Assembly (NCBI GenBank): GCA_034432795.1
Contig: DAOUBF010000052.1
Span: forward strand, 124,001-188,000
Direction of reading: 5' to 3'
Length of the DNA: 64,000 bases
DNA from: DAOUBF01 sp034432795
GTDB lineage: Bacteria; Chloroflexota; Anaerolineae; DSLN01
Below, one piece after another: positions 7,423 through 15,294 of this stretch. Within the stretch, counting starts at the first letter, position 1, and each line of letters begins with the position of its first letter. The notes below the pieces were generated by a model that had not been told where the DNA came from, searched no databases, and worked only from the letters and a program-made list of their open reading frames with translations. The translations under genes were made by a program, and so were the position numbers.

Positions 7423-9374
7423 CGACCACCGGCCAGGCCGAGATCCTCCTGGGGAACGGCGCCATCGCCCGTGGGCTGGTGGAGAACGGGGTGCAGATGG
7501 TGATCTCGTACCCCGGCACGCCGGCGAGCGAGGTGCTGGCCGAGGTCATCCGCTTCCGCGCCGCCGCGGGGCTGGACCCGGTGCGCGACCTGTATGCGGA
7601 GTGGGCCACGAACGAGAAGGTGGCGCTGGAAGTGGCCCTGGCGGCCAGCCTGAGCGGCCTGCGCGCCGCCGTGGCGATGAAACAGGCCGGCCTCAACGTC
7701 GCCGCTGACCCCCTACTCAACGCGGCCTATACCGGCGTCGTGGGTGGGCTGATCGTCATCGTGGGCGACGACCCTGGCCCACACTCCTCGCAGACCGAGG
7801 CCGACACGCGCCTGTTCGCGCTGTTCGCCAAGCTGCCGGTCCTGGACCCCAGCACGCCGCGCGAGGCCAAAGCCATGGTCGCCGAGGCTTTCCGGCTGTC
7901 GGAGCAGTTCCGCCTGCCGGTGATCCTGCGGCCTACGACCCGCGTGTGTCACGCCATCCAGACCGTTGAATTCGGGCCGGTGGAGAGGCCAGCGCGCTCA
8001 GCGCACTTCAACCGTGAGCCTACGCGCTGGGCAGCGACGCCGCGCTTCCGTTATGGCCTGCACCTGGAACTGAATGATAAGCTCAGGGCGATTGAAGAGG
8101 TATTCGCCGCCTCGCCTCTAAACTACGTCCATTTCACCGCAGAGGAGATTCATGGAAATCCCTCTGCGCCCTGGGCGGTGAATGAACTGGGCATTATCGC
8201 CAGCGGTGCGGCGTTTGTCACTGTCCTTGACCTGTTGGAGGAGGCCGGGCTAGACATCCCCGTGCTCAAGATCGGCACGCCCTATCCCCTGCCGCGCCAT
8301 CTGGTAGCCGATTTCGTGGCCCGCGTCGGGCGCGTCCTGGTGCTGGAGGAGCCGGATGCCGCCATTGAGCTTCAGATCCCCGACCGGCGCCGGGTGATGG
8401 GCCGGCTGGACGGGAGCGTGCCGGGCGCGGGCGAACTCACGCCGGACGTTATCTACGGCATTCTGTCCCATGTCCTGGCGGATGGGGGGCTGGCGGGCCT
8501 GCCACCGCCCCCGACGGACGCGCTGGAAGAGGCCATCTCCGCGCTCAAGCCGCCCCCTCGCGGGCCGCGCCTGTGCCCCGGCTGCCCACACCGTTCCGCC
8601 TTCTACGCCATTAAACGGACCTTCGGCCCCCACGCCATTCTGCCCTCGGACATCGGCTGCTACACGCTTGGCCTGAACCTGCGGGCGGTGGATACCTGCC
8701 TGGATATGGGCGCAGCCATTAGCATGGCTGACGGCTTTTACAAAGCTCATCATCTGGGCGACGTCGGGCGGCCTATCGTCGCCACCATCGGCGACTCCAC
8801 CTTCGTCCATGCCGGGCTGCCCGCGCTGGCCAACGCCGTGCACACGGGCGCGCGCTTCGTCCTGGTCATCCTGGACAACGCCACCACCGCGATGACCGGC
8901 ATGCAGCCCACGGCGGCATCGGCGGCATTGGCCGACGGCCGCGCCGGGCTGCCCCTGTCATTAGAGGAACTGGCGCGGGCCTGTGGGGTGCGCTTCGTCC
9001 GCCGGATAGACCCGTATCAGATCAAGGCATTCCAGGCGCTTCTACGGGAAGCGGAGGCATACATCCGTGCGCCGGATGGCGGCGTGGCCGTGATCATCGC
9101 TGAGCGGGCCTGCGTGCTTTATGACCCCACACCGTTGCGCGAGCACCCCGTGCCGGTCGCGGTCACGGAAGACTGCGACGGCTGCAAGTACTGCCTGGTG
9201 GCGTTTGAATGCCCGGCGCTGGCCCTGAACACGACGACGGGCAAGGTAGAGATTGACCGGCGCCTGTGCATTGACTGCGGGCAGTGCATTGAAGCCTGCT
9301 ACAAGGATGCTATCGTGCCGCTGAGTGAGGGGGCGGTGGTGCACAGACCAGGCCAGGCGGAGGTGGCCTTCTAA
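7419..9374 (+). CDS. iorA: Indolepyruvate-type 2-oxoacid:ferredoxin oxidoreductase, alpha subunit (copy 1)
   Basis: IorA oxidatively decarboxylates aryl-pyruvates to aryl-acyl-CoA and passes electrons to ferredoxin. The N-terminal pyrimidine domain starts NGAIARGLVENGV and SYPGTPASEVL. The thiamine-pyrophosphate domain begins CPGCPHRSAFYAIK (residue ~387) with GDSTFVHAG. The C-terminus has two ferredoxin motifs, CDGCKYC and CIDCGQCIEAC. Residues ~238-255 (HFTAEEIHGNPSAPWAV) are encoded by a palindrome of family D that occurs elsewhere in the window, an in-frame insert in the linker. Next to benzoyl-CoA reductase it may supply reduced ferredoxin, as KorAB does in Thauera; its own substrate is inferred only. 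Confidence 0.85.
   Translation: MTTTGQAEILLGNGAIARGLVENGVQMVISYPGTPASEVLAEVIRFRAAAGLDPVRDLYAEWATNEKVALEVALAASLSGLRAAVAMKQAGLNVAADPLLNAAYTGVVGGLIVIVGDDPGPHSSQTEADTRLFALFAKLPVLDPSTPREAKAMVAEAFRLSEQFRLPVILRPTTRVCHAIQTVEFGPVERPARSAHFNREPTRWAATPRFRYGLHLELNDKLRAIEEVFAASPLNYVHFTAEEIHGNPSAPWAVNELGIIASGAAFVTVLDLLEEAGLDIPVLKIGTPYPLPRHLVADFVARVGRVLVLEEPDAAIELQIPDRRRVMGRLDGSVPGAGELTPDVIYGILSHVLADGGLAGLPPPPTDALEEAISALKPPPRGPRLCPGCPHRSAFYAIKRTFGPHAILPSDIGCYTLGLNLRAVDTCLDMGAAISMADGFYKAHHLGDVGRPIVATIGDSTFVHAGLPALANAVHTGARFVLVILDNATTAMTGMQPTAASAALADGRAGLPLSLEELARACGVRFVRRIDPYQIKAFQALLREAEAYIRAPDGGVAVIIAERACVLYDPTPLREHPVPVAVTEDCDGCKYCLVAFECPALALNTTTGKVEIDRRLCIDCGQCIEACYKDAIVPLSEGAVVHRPGQAEVAF
8131..8183. repeat. 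Family D palindrome inside iorA copy 1
   Basis: ATTTCACCGCAGAGG at the left is mirrored by CCTCTGCG and GGCGGTGAAT at the right. The same TTCACCGCAG/GCGGTGAA ends bound the element at 21523-21615. Confidence 0.75.
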
Positions 9375-9949
9375 TGAAGGCACAGGTGGTCATCGTGGGG
9401 CTGGGCGGGCAGGGTGTCCTGTTCGCCAGCAAGGTCCTGGCGCACACGGCGCTGGCGCTGGGCGAGGAGGTGATCGGCTCGGAGACGCACGGCATGAGCC
9501 AGCGCGGCGGCCCGGTGGCTGCCCACCTCAAAGTCGGGCCGTACCACAGCCCGCTGGTGCGCCAGGGGTGCGCCGACCTGGTGCTGGCGCTGGACGCAGT
9601 TGAAGCGGTGCGCCATCTGCCCTTCATCCGGCCGGGCGGGTTGTGCTTCGCCAACGCCCCGGCTGGGAGTTGGGGTATTGACGCCAGCCTGCAGCCTTTC
9701 CTGGAGGCTCTGGGCATCGGTGTCTTCCAGGTGGATGCCGACCGTATCGCATTGGAGTGCGGCAGCCCGGCGGCGGCCAATGCTGTTCTGCTGGGCTTTG
9801 CCACCGCCCATCCGGCCAGCCCCTTCCCGGCGGAGGCCGTCGCGGCCACGCTGGCGCGGATCAGCCCGGCGCAATTTTGGGAGTTGAACATGAGGGCGTT
9901 TGAACGTGGGCAAAGCGCCTTTGCGCAGGTGAGGGCCATACTGGAATGA
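9374..9949 (+). CDS. iorB: Indolepyruvate-type ferredoxin oxidoreductase, beta subunit (copy 1)
   Basis: This 191-aa protein of the 2-oxoacid:acceptor oxidoreductase gamma-domain family is the obligate partner of IorA. It begins VVIVGLGGQGVLFASKVLA, followed by ETHGMSQRGGPVAAHLK, the conserved core that binds CoA/TPP at the interface. The start overlaps the iorA stop as TAATG and the stop overlaps the next start as ATGA, so the subunits are translationally coupled. No insertions are visible. Confidence 0.88.
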   Translation: MKAQVVIVGLGGQGVLFASKVLAHTALALGEEVIGSETHGMSQRGGPVAAHLKVGPYHSPLVRQGCADLVLALDAVEAVRHLPFIRPGGLCFANAPAGSWGIDASLQPFLEALGIGVFQVDADRIALECGSPAAANAVLLGFATAHPASPFPAEAVAATLARISPAQFWELNMRAFERGQSAFAQVRAILE

Positions 9950-10962
9950 AACCTTTTGACTACTACGCGCCGACAAGCCTTAACGAGGCCCTGGGCCTGC
10001 TGGCCGAGCAGGGAGGGCGCGCTCGCGCCCTGGCGGGCGGCACCGATCTGCTGCTCAAGATGCGCGCGGGCAGGCTCGCGCCCGGCTGCCTGACCAACAT
10101 CAAGCGTATCCCGGAGTTGCGCGGGCTGAGCTACGATGCAACGCAGGGGCTGTGGCTGGGCGCTTTGACGACGGTGGCCGAGATCATGGCCGCCCCGGAG
10201 GTGTGCAGCCGCTACCCGGCCCTGGCGCACGCCGCCGCGACGATGGCCAGCGTCCAGATCCGCAACCTGGCGACGGTCGGTGGCAACCTGTGCAACGCCG
10301 CGCCTTCTGCCGACCTGGCCCCGCCGCTGATCGCCCTGGGCGCGCAAGCGCACATCGCCGGGCCGCGTGGGGAACGCAGTGTTGCGCTGGAGAACTTCTT
10401 CACCGGCCCCGGCCAGACGGTCCTGGCGGACGATGAGCTTCTGATCAGGGTCACTGTCCCCCCTCCTGAGGCCGGCCTGGCCGCCGTCTATCTCAAGCAC
10501 ACCCCGCGCGAGGCGATGGACATCGCCATTGTGGGCGTGGCCGCCGCCGTGGCCTGGCGCGATGGCGTGTGCGCTTCGGTCCGCATCGTCCTGGGCGCGG
10601 TGGCGCCCACACCACTTGTGGCGCAGGAAGCGGGAGAGGCGCTGCTCGGCAGGCCATTGGAGGAGAAGCACATCGCCGAGGCGGCCCGGCTGGCTGCGCA
10701 GGCCGCCCGCCCAATTGACGATGTGCGCGCTTCGGCCTGGTATCGGCGCGAGATGGTGGAGGTGCTCGTGCGGCGGGCGCTGGGGGAGATAGCCGTCAAC
10801 GGAGGATTTACCCCCCCCCACCCCAACCCTCCCCCGCAAGGGGTGAGGGAGGTAGTTCCCTCCCCCTGGATGGGGGAGGGCCAGGGAGGGGGTGAGTTCC
10901 CCCTCAGGAGCGTGTCAGGTGAAATACCCGATTCAAATCACAGTGAATGGCGACCCGTATGA
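9946..10962 (+). CDS. Molybdenum hydroxylase FAD subunit (CoxM/HcrB/XdhB family)
   Basis: This is the medium subunit of a xanthine-dehydrogenase-family enzyme; it passes electrons from the [2Fe-2S] subunit through FAD. FAD-binding motifs are ALAGGTDLLLKMRAG (residue ~29) and ATVGGNLCNAAPSAD. The longer loop with extra cysteines that carries a [4Fe-4S] cluster in 4-hydroxybenzoyl-CoA reductase beta subunits is missing, so that substrate is not proven. The natural C-terminus is probably near residue 287; beyond it the frame runs through a double palindrome (10811-10903) and overlaps the next gene by 44 nt. It is followed by the [2Fe-2S] and molybdenum subunits. Confidence 0.82.
   Translation: MKPFDYYAPTSLNEALGLLAEQGGRARALAGGTDLLLKMRAGRLAPGCLTNIKRIPELRGLSYDATQGLWLGALTTVAEIMAAPEVCSRYPALAHAAATMASVQIRNLATVGGNLCNAAPSADLAPPLIALGAQAHIAGPRGERSVALENFFTGPGQTVLADDELLIRVTVPPPEAGLAAVYLKHTPREAMDIAIVGVAAAVAWRDGVCASVRIVLGAVAPTPLVAQEAGEALLGRPLEEKHIAEAARLAAQAARPIDDVRASAWYRREMVEVLVRRALGEIAVNGGFTPPHPNPPPQGVREVVPSPWMGEGQGGGEFPLRSVSGEIPDSNHSEWRPV
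10811..10903. repeat. Two-part G/C-rich palindrome (family A) at the FAD / 2Fe-2S gene junction
   Basis: Two hairpins stand in a row: CCCTCCCCCGCAAGGGGTGAGGG, written here only as its arms CCCTCCCC and GGGGTGAGGG, then CCCTCCCCCTGG with GGGGGAGGG. The same two-part arrangement recurs at 53534-53619 and, inverted, at 60370-60450. Confidence 0.8.
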
Positions 10963-11377
10963 ACTGAGCGTGGACCCGCGCCGGTCGCTGCTGGACGTGT
11001 TACGCAACGCCATTGGGCTACGCGGGACACACCGCGGCTGCGATAGCGGCGATTGCGGCGCGTGTACCGTCCTCCTCAATGGCCGTCCGGTGGCCTCCTG
11101 CCTGGTCCTGGCCGTAGATGCTGATGGCGCAACCATCACGACGATTGAGGGGCTGGCCCAGGGCGACAGGCTCCACCCGCTTCAGGCAGCCTTTGTGGCC
11201 CACGGCGCCATCCAGTGCGGCTTCTGCACGCCGGGCATGATCATGGCTGCGCTTGCGCTCCTGGAAGCGCACCCCCATCCGACTGAGGCCCAGGTCCGCG
11301 CCGGGCTGGCCGGGAACCTGTGCCGCTGCACCGGCTACGCCAAGATCGTGGAGGCGGTCTTAGATGCGTATGACTGA
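10919..11377 (+). CDS. Molybdenum hydroxylase [2Fe-2S] subunit
   Basis: This small electron-transfer subunit has two [2Fe-2S] clusters. The plant-type cluster motif is CDSGDCGACTVLLNG with a later C in VASCLV, and the second cluster motif is QCGFCTPGM with LCRCTGY. I chose the GTG at 10919 because CAGGAG lies 8 nt upstream and the sequence from there (MKYPIQITVNG) matches the family N-terminus. An in-frame start at 10892 would translate part of the palindrome. The product is 152 aa, the usual size. The gene overlaps the molybdenum subunit by 14 nt. Confidence 0.88.
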   Translation: MKYPIQITVNGDPYELSVDPRRSLLDVLRNAIGLRGTHRGCDSGDCGACTVLLNGRPVASCLVLAVDADGATITTIEGLAQGDRLHPLQAAFVAHGAIQCGFCTPGMIMAALALLEAHPHPTEAQVRAGLAGNLCRCTGYAKIVEAVLDAYD

Positions 11378-13670
11378 TTTTAACGTCGTCGGTAAGCGAG
11401 CACCCAAGTTGGATGCCCTGGATAAGGCGCTGGGCCGGGCAGTGTATGGCCATGATCTGCGCCCATCCGGTATGCTCTGGGGCAAGGTCCTGTATAGCGA
11501 ACAGGCCCATGCCCGCGTGCTGCACGTGGACACCAGCCGGGCCAGGCGCCTGCCGGGGGTGAAAGCAGTGATCACAGCCGCCGACTGCCCGTCCTATCGC
11601 TTCGGCTATGGCCGCGACAACACACCGCTCAAGGGCGAGGTGGTCCGCTGGTATGGCGATGCGGTCGCGGCGGTGGCGGCCATTGACGAGGACATCGCTG
11701 CCGAGGCACTGGAACTGATCCGCGTGGATTACGAACCGCTCCCGGCGGTGTTTGACCCCGTCGCGGCGCTGGCGCCGGATGCGCCCCGCATTCACGCCGA
11801 CCGCCCCAGCAACCTGTTCACCCGCTACGACTACCAGCACGGCGACGTAGAGCGGGGGCTGGCCCAGGCCGATTGCGTCGTGGAAGATACCTTCACGCTG
11901 CCTTACGTGGCGCACAGTTGCATGGAAACCAGCTTCTGCCTGGCGAGCTTCGCGCCCGATGGCCGCCTGACGCTGTGGAGCACCACGCAAATCCCCTTCC
12001 TGCTGCAGCGCGATCTGGCCGAGGCGCTAGGCATCCCAGGCCGCGACATCCGTATCATCCAGACGGCCATCGGCGGCGCGTTCGGGCGCGGGCTGGACAT
12101 CTACCCCTTTGAGCCGATTGCAGCGCTCCTGGCGCGCCAAGCGGGCCGCCCGGTGCGCATCGCCTTCAGCCGCGAAGAGGAGTTCCGCGCTGCGCCCGTC
12201 CGCCAGCCGTTGCGCGTGACCATCCGTTCGGGCGCCAAACGCGACGGCACGCTGCTCGTGCGCGACGTGCAGGCCATCCTGGACGCCGGCGCCTATATCT
12301 CCTGGGGCGCAGTCACCCCGCTGGTCATGATGGAGACGGTCGGCTCGCTCTACCGCGTCCCCCACGCCCGCTTTCAGGCCGATGTGGTGTACACCAACAA
12401 CCCGCCCACCGGCGCCATGCGCGGCTTCGGCAACCCGCAGTCCACGTTCTTCGTTGAGGTCTCCATGGAGCACCTGGCCCGCGAGTTGGGCCTGGACCCT
12501 ATCCAGTTCCGGCTGCACAACGCCAACCGCCCCAACGAGACCACGCCTCAGGGCCTACGCATCACAAGTTGCGCGCTGCGCGAGTGCCTGGAGCGGGCCT
12601 GGCAGGGCTGCCTGCAGCCGACGAAGGACGAAGGACGGAGGACCAAACCGGGCCATCGTCCGTCCTCCGCCCTCCGTCGGGGCATCGGCATCGCCGCGAC
12701 GCTCAACGTGGGCGGCGGGGCGCGCATTTACCGCTCGGACGGCTGTGGCGCGACGGTCAAGGTGGATGACTTCGGGCGCGTCAGCCTGGTGACCGGCGCG
12801 ACTGAGATCGGCCAGGGGGCGGATGTCGTCCTGGCTCAGATCGTCGCCGAGGTGCTGGGCGTGCCCCTGGAAGATGTCACCGTCGTGAACAATGACACCG
12901 ACGTCAAGCCCTGGGACGTGGGCGTGCACGCCAGCCGGACGACCTTCATCGCGGGCAAGGCCGCCTGGCTGGCGGCGCACCAGGCGCGGCAGCAGATCAT
13001 CGCCCACGCCGCCGAGATGCTGGGCGAAGCGCCGGAGCGCCTGACGATCGCTGAGCGCCGGGTGTTTGTCAAGGACCAGCCCGAACGCGGGGTGGCGCTG
13101 GACAAGGTGGTGCGCGCGCTGCACTTCCGCAACGCCGGCCAGGTGGTTCAGGGCCAGGCCTGGTATGACCCGCCCAACGAGATGGTGGACAAACAGACCT
13201 ACAAGGGCAATATCTCCGCGGCCTATGGCTTCGGCGCGCAGGCCGCCGAGGTGGAGGTGGACATGGAGACGGGCCGCGTGCGCGTGCTGCGCCTGGTCGC
13301 CGCCCACGACGTCGGACGGGCGATCAACCCCATGTACGCGGAGGGGCAGATTGAGGGGGGCATCCAGATGGGGCTGGGCTATGCGCTGACCGAGGAATTG
13401 GTTGTGCGCGAAGGCCGCGTGCTCAACCCCAATTTCCTGGACTACCGCCTGCCCACCGCGCTGGATATGCCCCAGATTGAGACGGTCCTGATTGAGAGCG
13501 CCGATCCGGAGGGGCCGTTTGGGGCCAAGGGCGTGGGCGAAATGGGCTGTAACCCCACCGCCGCCGCCATTGCCAACGCGGTCTACGATGCCACCGGCGT
13601 CCTGATGACCCGCCTGCCCATGACGCCGGAGAATGTGTTACGTGCCTTAAGGGAGAGGGGAAAGGGATGA
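11364..13670 (+). CDS. Molybdenum hydroxylase large (molybdopterin) subunit, HcrA/XdhA family
   Basis: The catalytic subunit binds molybdopterin cytosine dinucleotide and hydroxylates or reduces aromatic or N-heterocyclic substrates. The a/b hammerhead domain is at the N-terminus (LDKALGRAVYGHDL). Cofactor motifs include GGAFGRGLDIYPFEPIAALLA, GAMRGFGNPQS and, near the C-terminus, GPFGAKGVGEMGCNPTAAAI, whose GVGE supplies the catalytic glutamate. Residues ~418-439 are an in-frame insert from a family B palindrome (12618-12680). The context suggests 4-hydroxybenzoyl-CoA reductase, but the FAD subunit lacks the diagnostic extra cluster, so the substrate is open. The stop overlaps the next start. 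Confidence 0.82.
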   Translation: MRMTDFNVVGKRAPKLDALDKALGRAVYGHDLRPSGMLWGKVLYSEQAHARVLHVDTSRARRLPGVKAVITAADCPSYRFGYGRDNTPLKGEVVRWYGDAVAAVAAIDEDIAAEALELIRVDYEPLPAVFDPVAALAPDAPRIHADRPSNLFTRYDYQHGDVERGLAQADCVVEDTFTLPYVAHSCMETSFCLASFAPDGRLTLWSTTQIPFLLQRDLAEALGIPGRDIRIIQTAIGGAFGRGLDIYPFEPIAALLARQAGRPVRIAFSREEEFRAAPVRQPLRVTIRSGAKRDGTLLVRDVQAILDAGAYISWGAVTPLVMMETVGSLYRVPHARFQADVVYTNNPPTGAMRGFGNPQSTFFVEVSMEHLARELGLDPIQFRLHNANRPNETTPQGLRITSCALRECLERAWQGCLQPTKDEGRRTKPGHRPSSALRRGIGIAATLNVGGGARIYRSDGCGATVKVDDFGRVSLVTGATEIGQGADVVLAQIVAEVLGVPLEDVTVVNNDTDVKPWDVGVHASRTTFIAGKAAWLAAHQARQQIIAHAAEMLGEAPERLTIAERRVFVKDQPERGVALDKVVRALHFRNAGQVVQGQAWYDPPNEMVDKQTYKGNISAAYGFGAQAAEVEVDMETGRVRVLRLVAAHDVGRAINPMYAEGQIEGGIQMGLGYALTEELVVREGRVLNPNFLDYRLPTALDMPQIETVLIESADPEGPFGAKGVGEMGCNPTAAAIANAVYDATGVLMTRLPMTPENVLRALRERGKG
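12618..12680. repeat. Family B palindrome inside the molybdenum subunit gene
   Basis: CCGACGAAGGACGAAGGACG on the left pairs imperfectly with CCGTCCTCCGCCCTCCGTCGG on the right (shown shortened to its GACGGA/TCCGTC units). It is translated in frame. Confidence 0.8.
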
Positions 13671-14824
13671 GAGCCAGCCTGTTTGATCCTAATATCGCGG
13701 CGGCGCCGCTGTACATCGCCGGTAGCGCCATTGAGGAGATTCAGCGCCGCTACGGGCTTCAGGAGGTCATCAAGCTGGCCTCCAACGAGAACCCGCTCGG
13801 CCCATCCCCCAAGGCGCTGGCGGCCATTGAGCGCGCCCTCCCCGACCTGTTCCGTTATCCAGTCGTCGCCGATGACGAACTGCGGGCGGCGTTGGCGGCG
13901 CACGCCGGGCTGTCGCCGGAGAACGTCGTCACTGGTAATGGCGCGACCGAGTTGCTGGACATGATCGTGCGCGGCTTCGTCCGCGCGGGCGATGAGGTGA
14001 TCCTGTCACGGCCCACCTTCCCCATGATGGATATCCTCACCCGGCGGGCGGGGGGCAGGGTAGTCTATGCGGACCTTAACGCGGCCTTCGTCTACGACCC
14101 CGAAGCTGTCCTGGCCGCCGTAAGCGCGCACACCCGGCTGATCTACATCTGTACGCCGAACAACCCCACCGGGACGGCTGTCAGCCAGGCCCAGGCGCAC
14201 ACGCTGCTCAACGGCCTGGAGCGAACCGCCGCGCCAGAGGCTATCGTCGTGCTGGATGAGAGCTACCGCGATTTCGCCGATGCGCCCTGGGACGCGACCG
14301 ATGATGTGCGCGCAGGGCGCAACCTCATCGCCGTGCGTAGCTTCTCCAAGAGTTGGGGGCTGGCGGGCCTGCGCGTGGGCTACGCCTTCGCCCGGCGCGA
14401 GATCGCGGAGTACTTGCAGCGGCTGCGCCTGCCCTTCCACCTGGGGGTGGCCGCGCTGCGCGGGGCGCTGGCCGCGCTGGACGATGCCGAGCATGTCGCC
14501 CGTTCACGGGCGCTGGTGCTGGCCGAACGCCCCTGGCTGGAGGCTCAACTGGCCGAACTAAACCTGCCCTACATCCCCAGCCAGGCCAACTTCATCTGCT
14601 TCCGCCCGCCCTTCCCCCCCGATCGCGTGTTTGAGCGGCTGCTGCGCCTGGGCGTGATCATCCGCCCCCTCAGCCTCTTTTACATGCCTGACTGGATGCG
14701 GGTGACGGTGGGCACACATGCGCAGAACGAACGCTTTATCGCAGCGCTGCGCACAGCCCTGGAGGAGTTGTACCAGGGTGGCGCTGAAATGCAGGAGACA
14801 ACAACGGAAAGGGTGGTGATCTGA
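13667..14824 (+). CDS. Histidinol-phosphate/aromatic aminotransferase-like PLP enzyme
   Basis: This is a fold-type I aminotransferase of the HisC family, 385 aa. It has LASNENPLGPSPKALAA at the N-terminus, TPNNPTGTAV, VVLDESYRDF, and the PLP lysine in SFSKSWGLAGLRVGYAF. HisC-like enzymes often act on aromatic amino acids; here no other histidine gene is near, while aryl-pyruvate enzymes (IorAB) and a benzoyl-CoA operon are. A role in turning phenylalanine into phenylpyruvate is therefore plausible but inferred. The gene overlaps its upstream neighbour by ATGA and the downstream gene by one nucleotide. Confidence 0.8.
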   Translation: MRASLFDPNIAAAPLYIAGSAIEEIQRRYGLQEVIKLASNENPLGPSPKALAAIERALPDLFRYPVVADDELRAALAAHAGLSPENVVTGNGATELLDMIVRGFVRAGDEVILSRPTFPMMDILTRRAGGRVVYADLNAAFVYDPEAVLAAVSAHTRLIYICTPNNPTGTAVSQAQAHTLLNGLERTAAPEAIVVLDESYRDFADAPWDATDDVRAGRNLIAVRSFSKSWGLAGLRVGYAFARREIAEYLQRLRLPFHLGVAALRGALAALDDAEHVARSRALVLAERPWLEAQLAELNLPYIPSQANFICFRPPFPPDRVFERLLRLGVIIRPLSLFYMPDWMRVTVGTHAQNERFIAALRTALEELYQGGAEMQETTTERVVI

Positions 14825-15294
14825 TGGGATTTGTGAAACGGATTGAGCGAGTGGCGCTGGCAGTGGAGAGCATTGAGGCGGCCCGGCCGTTCTTTGAACA
14901 ACTCTTCGGCGCGGTCTTCCACCCGATTGAGGTGATTGAGGACATGGGCATCCGTTACGCCCCCTTTGACATCGGCGAGAGCCGCATGGAGTTGCTTGAA
15001 GCCACGCGGCCCGACAGCCCGGTGGCCCGCTTCCTGGAGCAGCGCGGCCAGGGGGTACACCACATCACCTTTGAAGTGGACGACCTAGACGCCGCTATTG
15101 CCGAATTTGAGGCGCGCGGCGGGCGCATCTATTACCGCCATACCTACGCGCCCGGCGTGACCTTTGAGGGCTACGTCTGGCGCGAGGCGTTTGTTCACCC
15201 GAAAGAGGCGTTCGGCGTCCTCATCCATCTGGCGGAGAAGAAGCGGGCGCCAGTGGTTGTGCGCAACGATCTGGCTGGATTGGGCAATGCCTGA
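14824..15294 (+). CDS. VOC-family protein, methylmalonyl-CoA epimerase-like
   Basis: The 156-aa single glyoxalase-fold protein resembles methylmalonyl-CoA epimerase: IERVALAVESIEAARPFFE, GESRMELLEAT and GVHHITFEVDDLDAAI. A methylmalonyl-CoA-type mutase gene lies ~6 kb downstream, which would fit an epimerase role. The aromatic setting leaves other VOC functions open. The middle stretch RIYYRHTYAPGVTFEGYVW is unlike the standard epimerase. The start overlaps the aminotransferase stop (TGATG). Confidence 0.65.
   Translation: MGFVKRIERVALAVESIEAARPFFEQLFGAVFHPIEVIEDMGIRYAPFDIGESRMELLEATRPDSPVARFLEQRGQGVHHITFEVDDLDAAIAEFEARGGRIYYRHTYAPGVTFEGYVWREAFVHPKEAFGVLIHLAEKKRAPVVVRNDLAGLGNA

Noticed and set aside
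9310..10839. 509-residue antisense frame across iorB and the FAD subunit
   Set aside because: It spans two well-supported plus-strand genes and shows no domain.
10806..10905. G/C-rich repeats as a CRISPR array
   Set aside because: The repeats are dispersed palindromes without regular spacers, and no cas genes are present.
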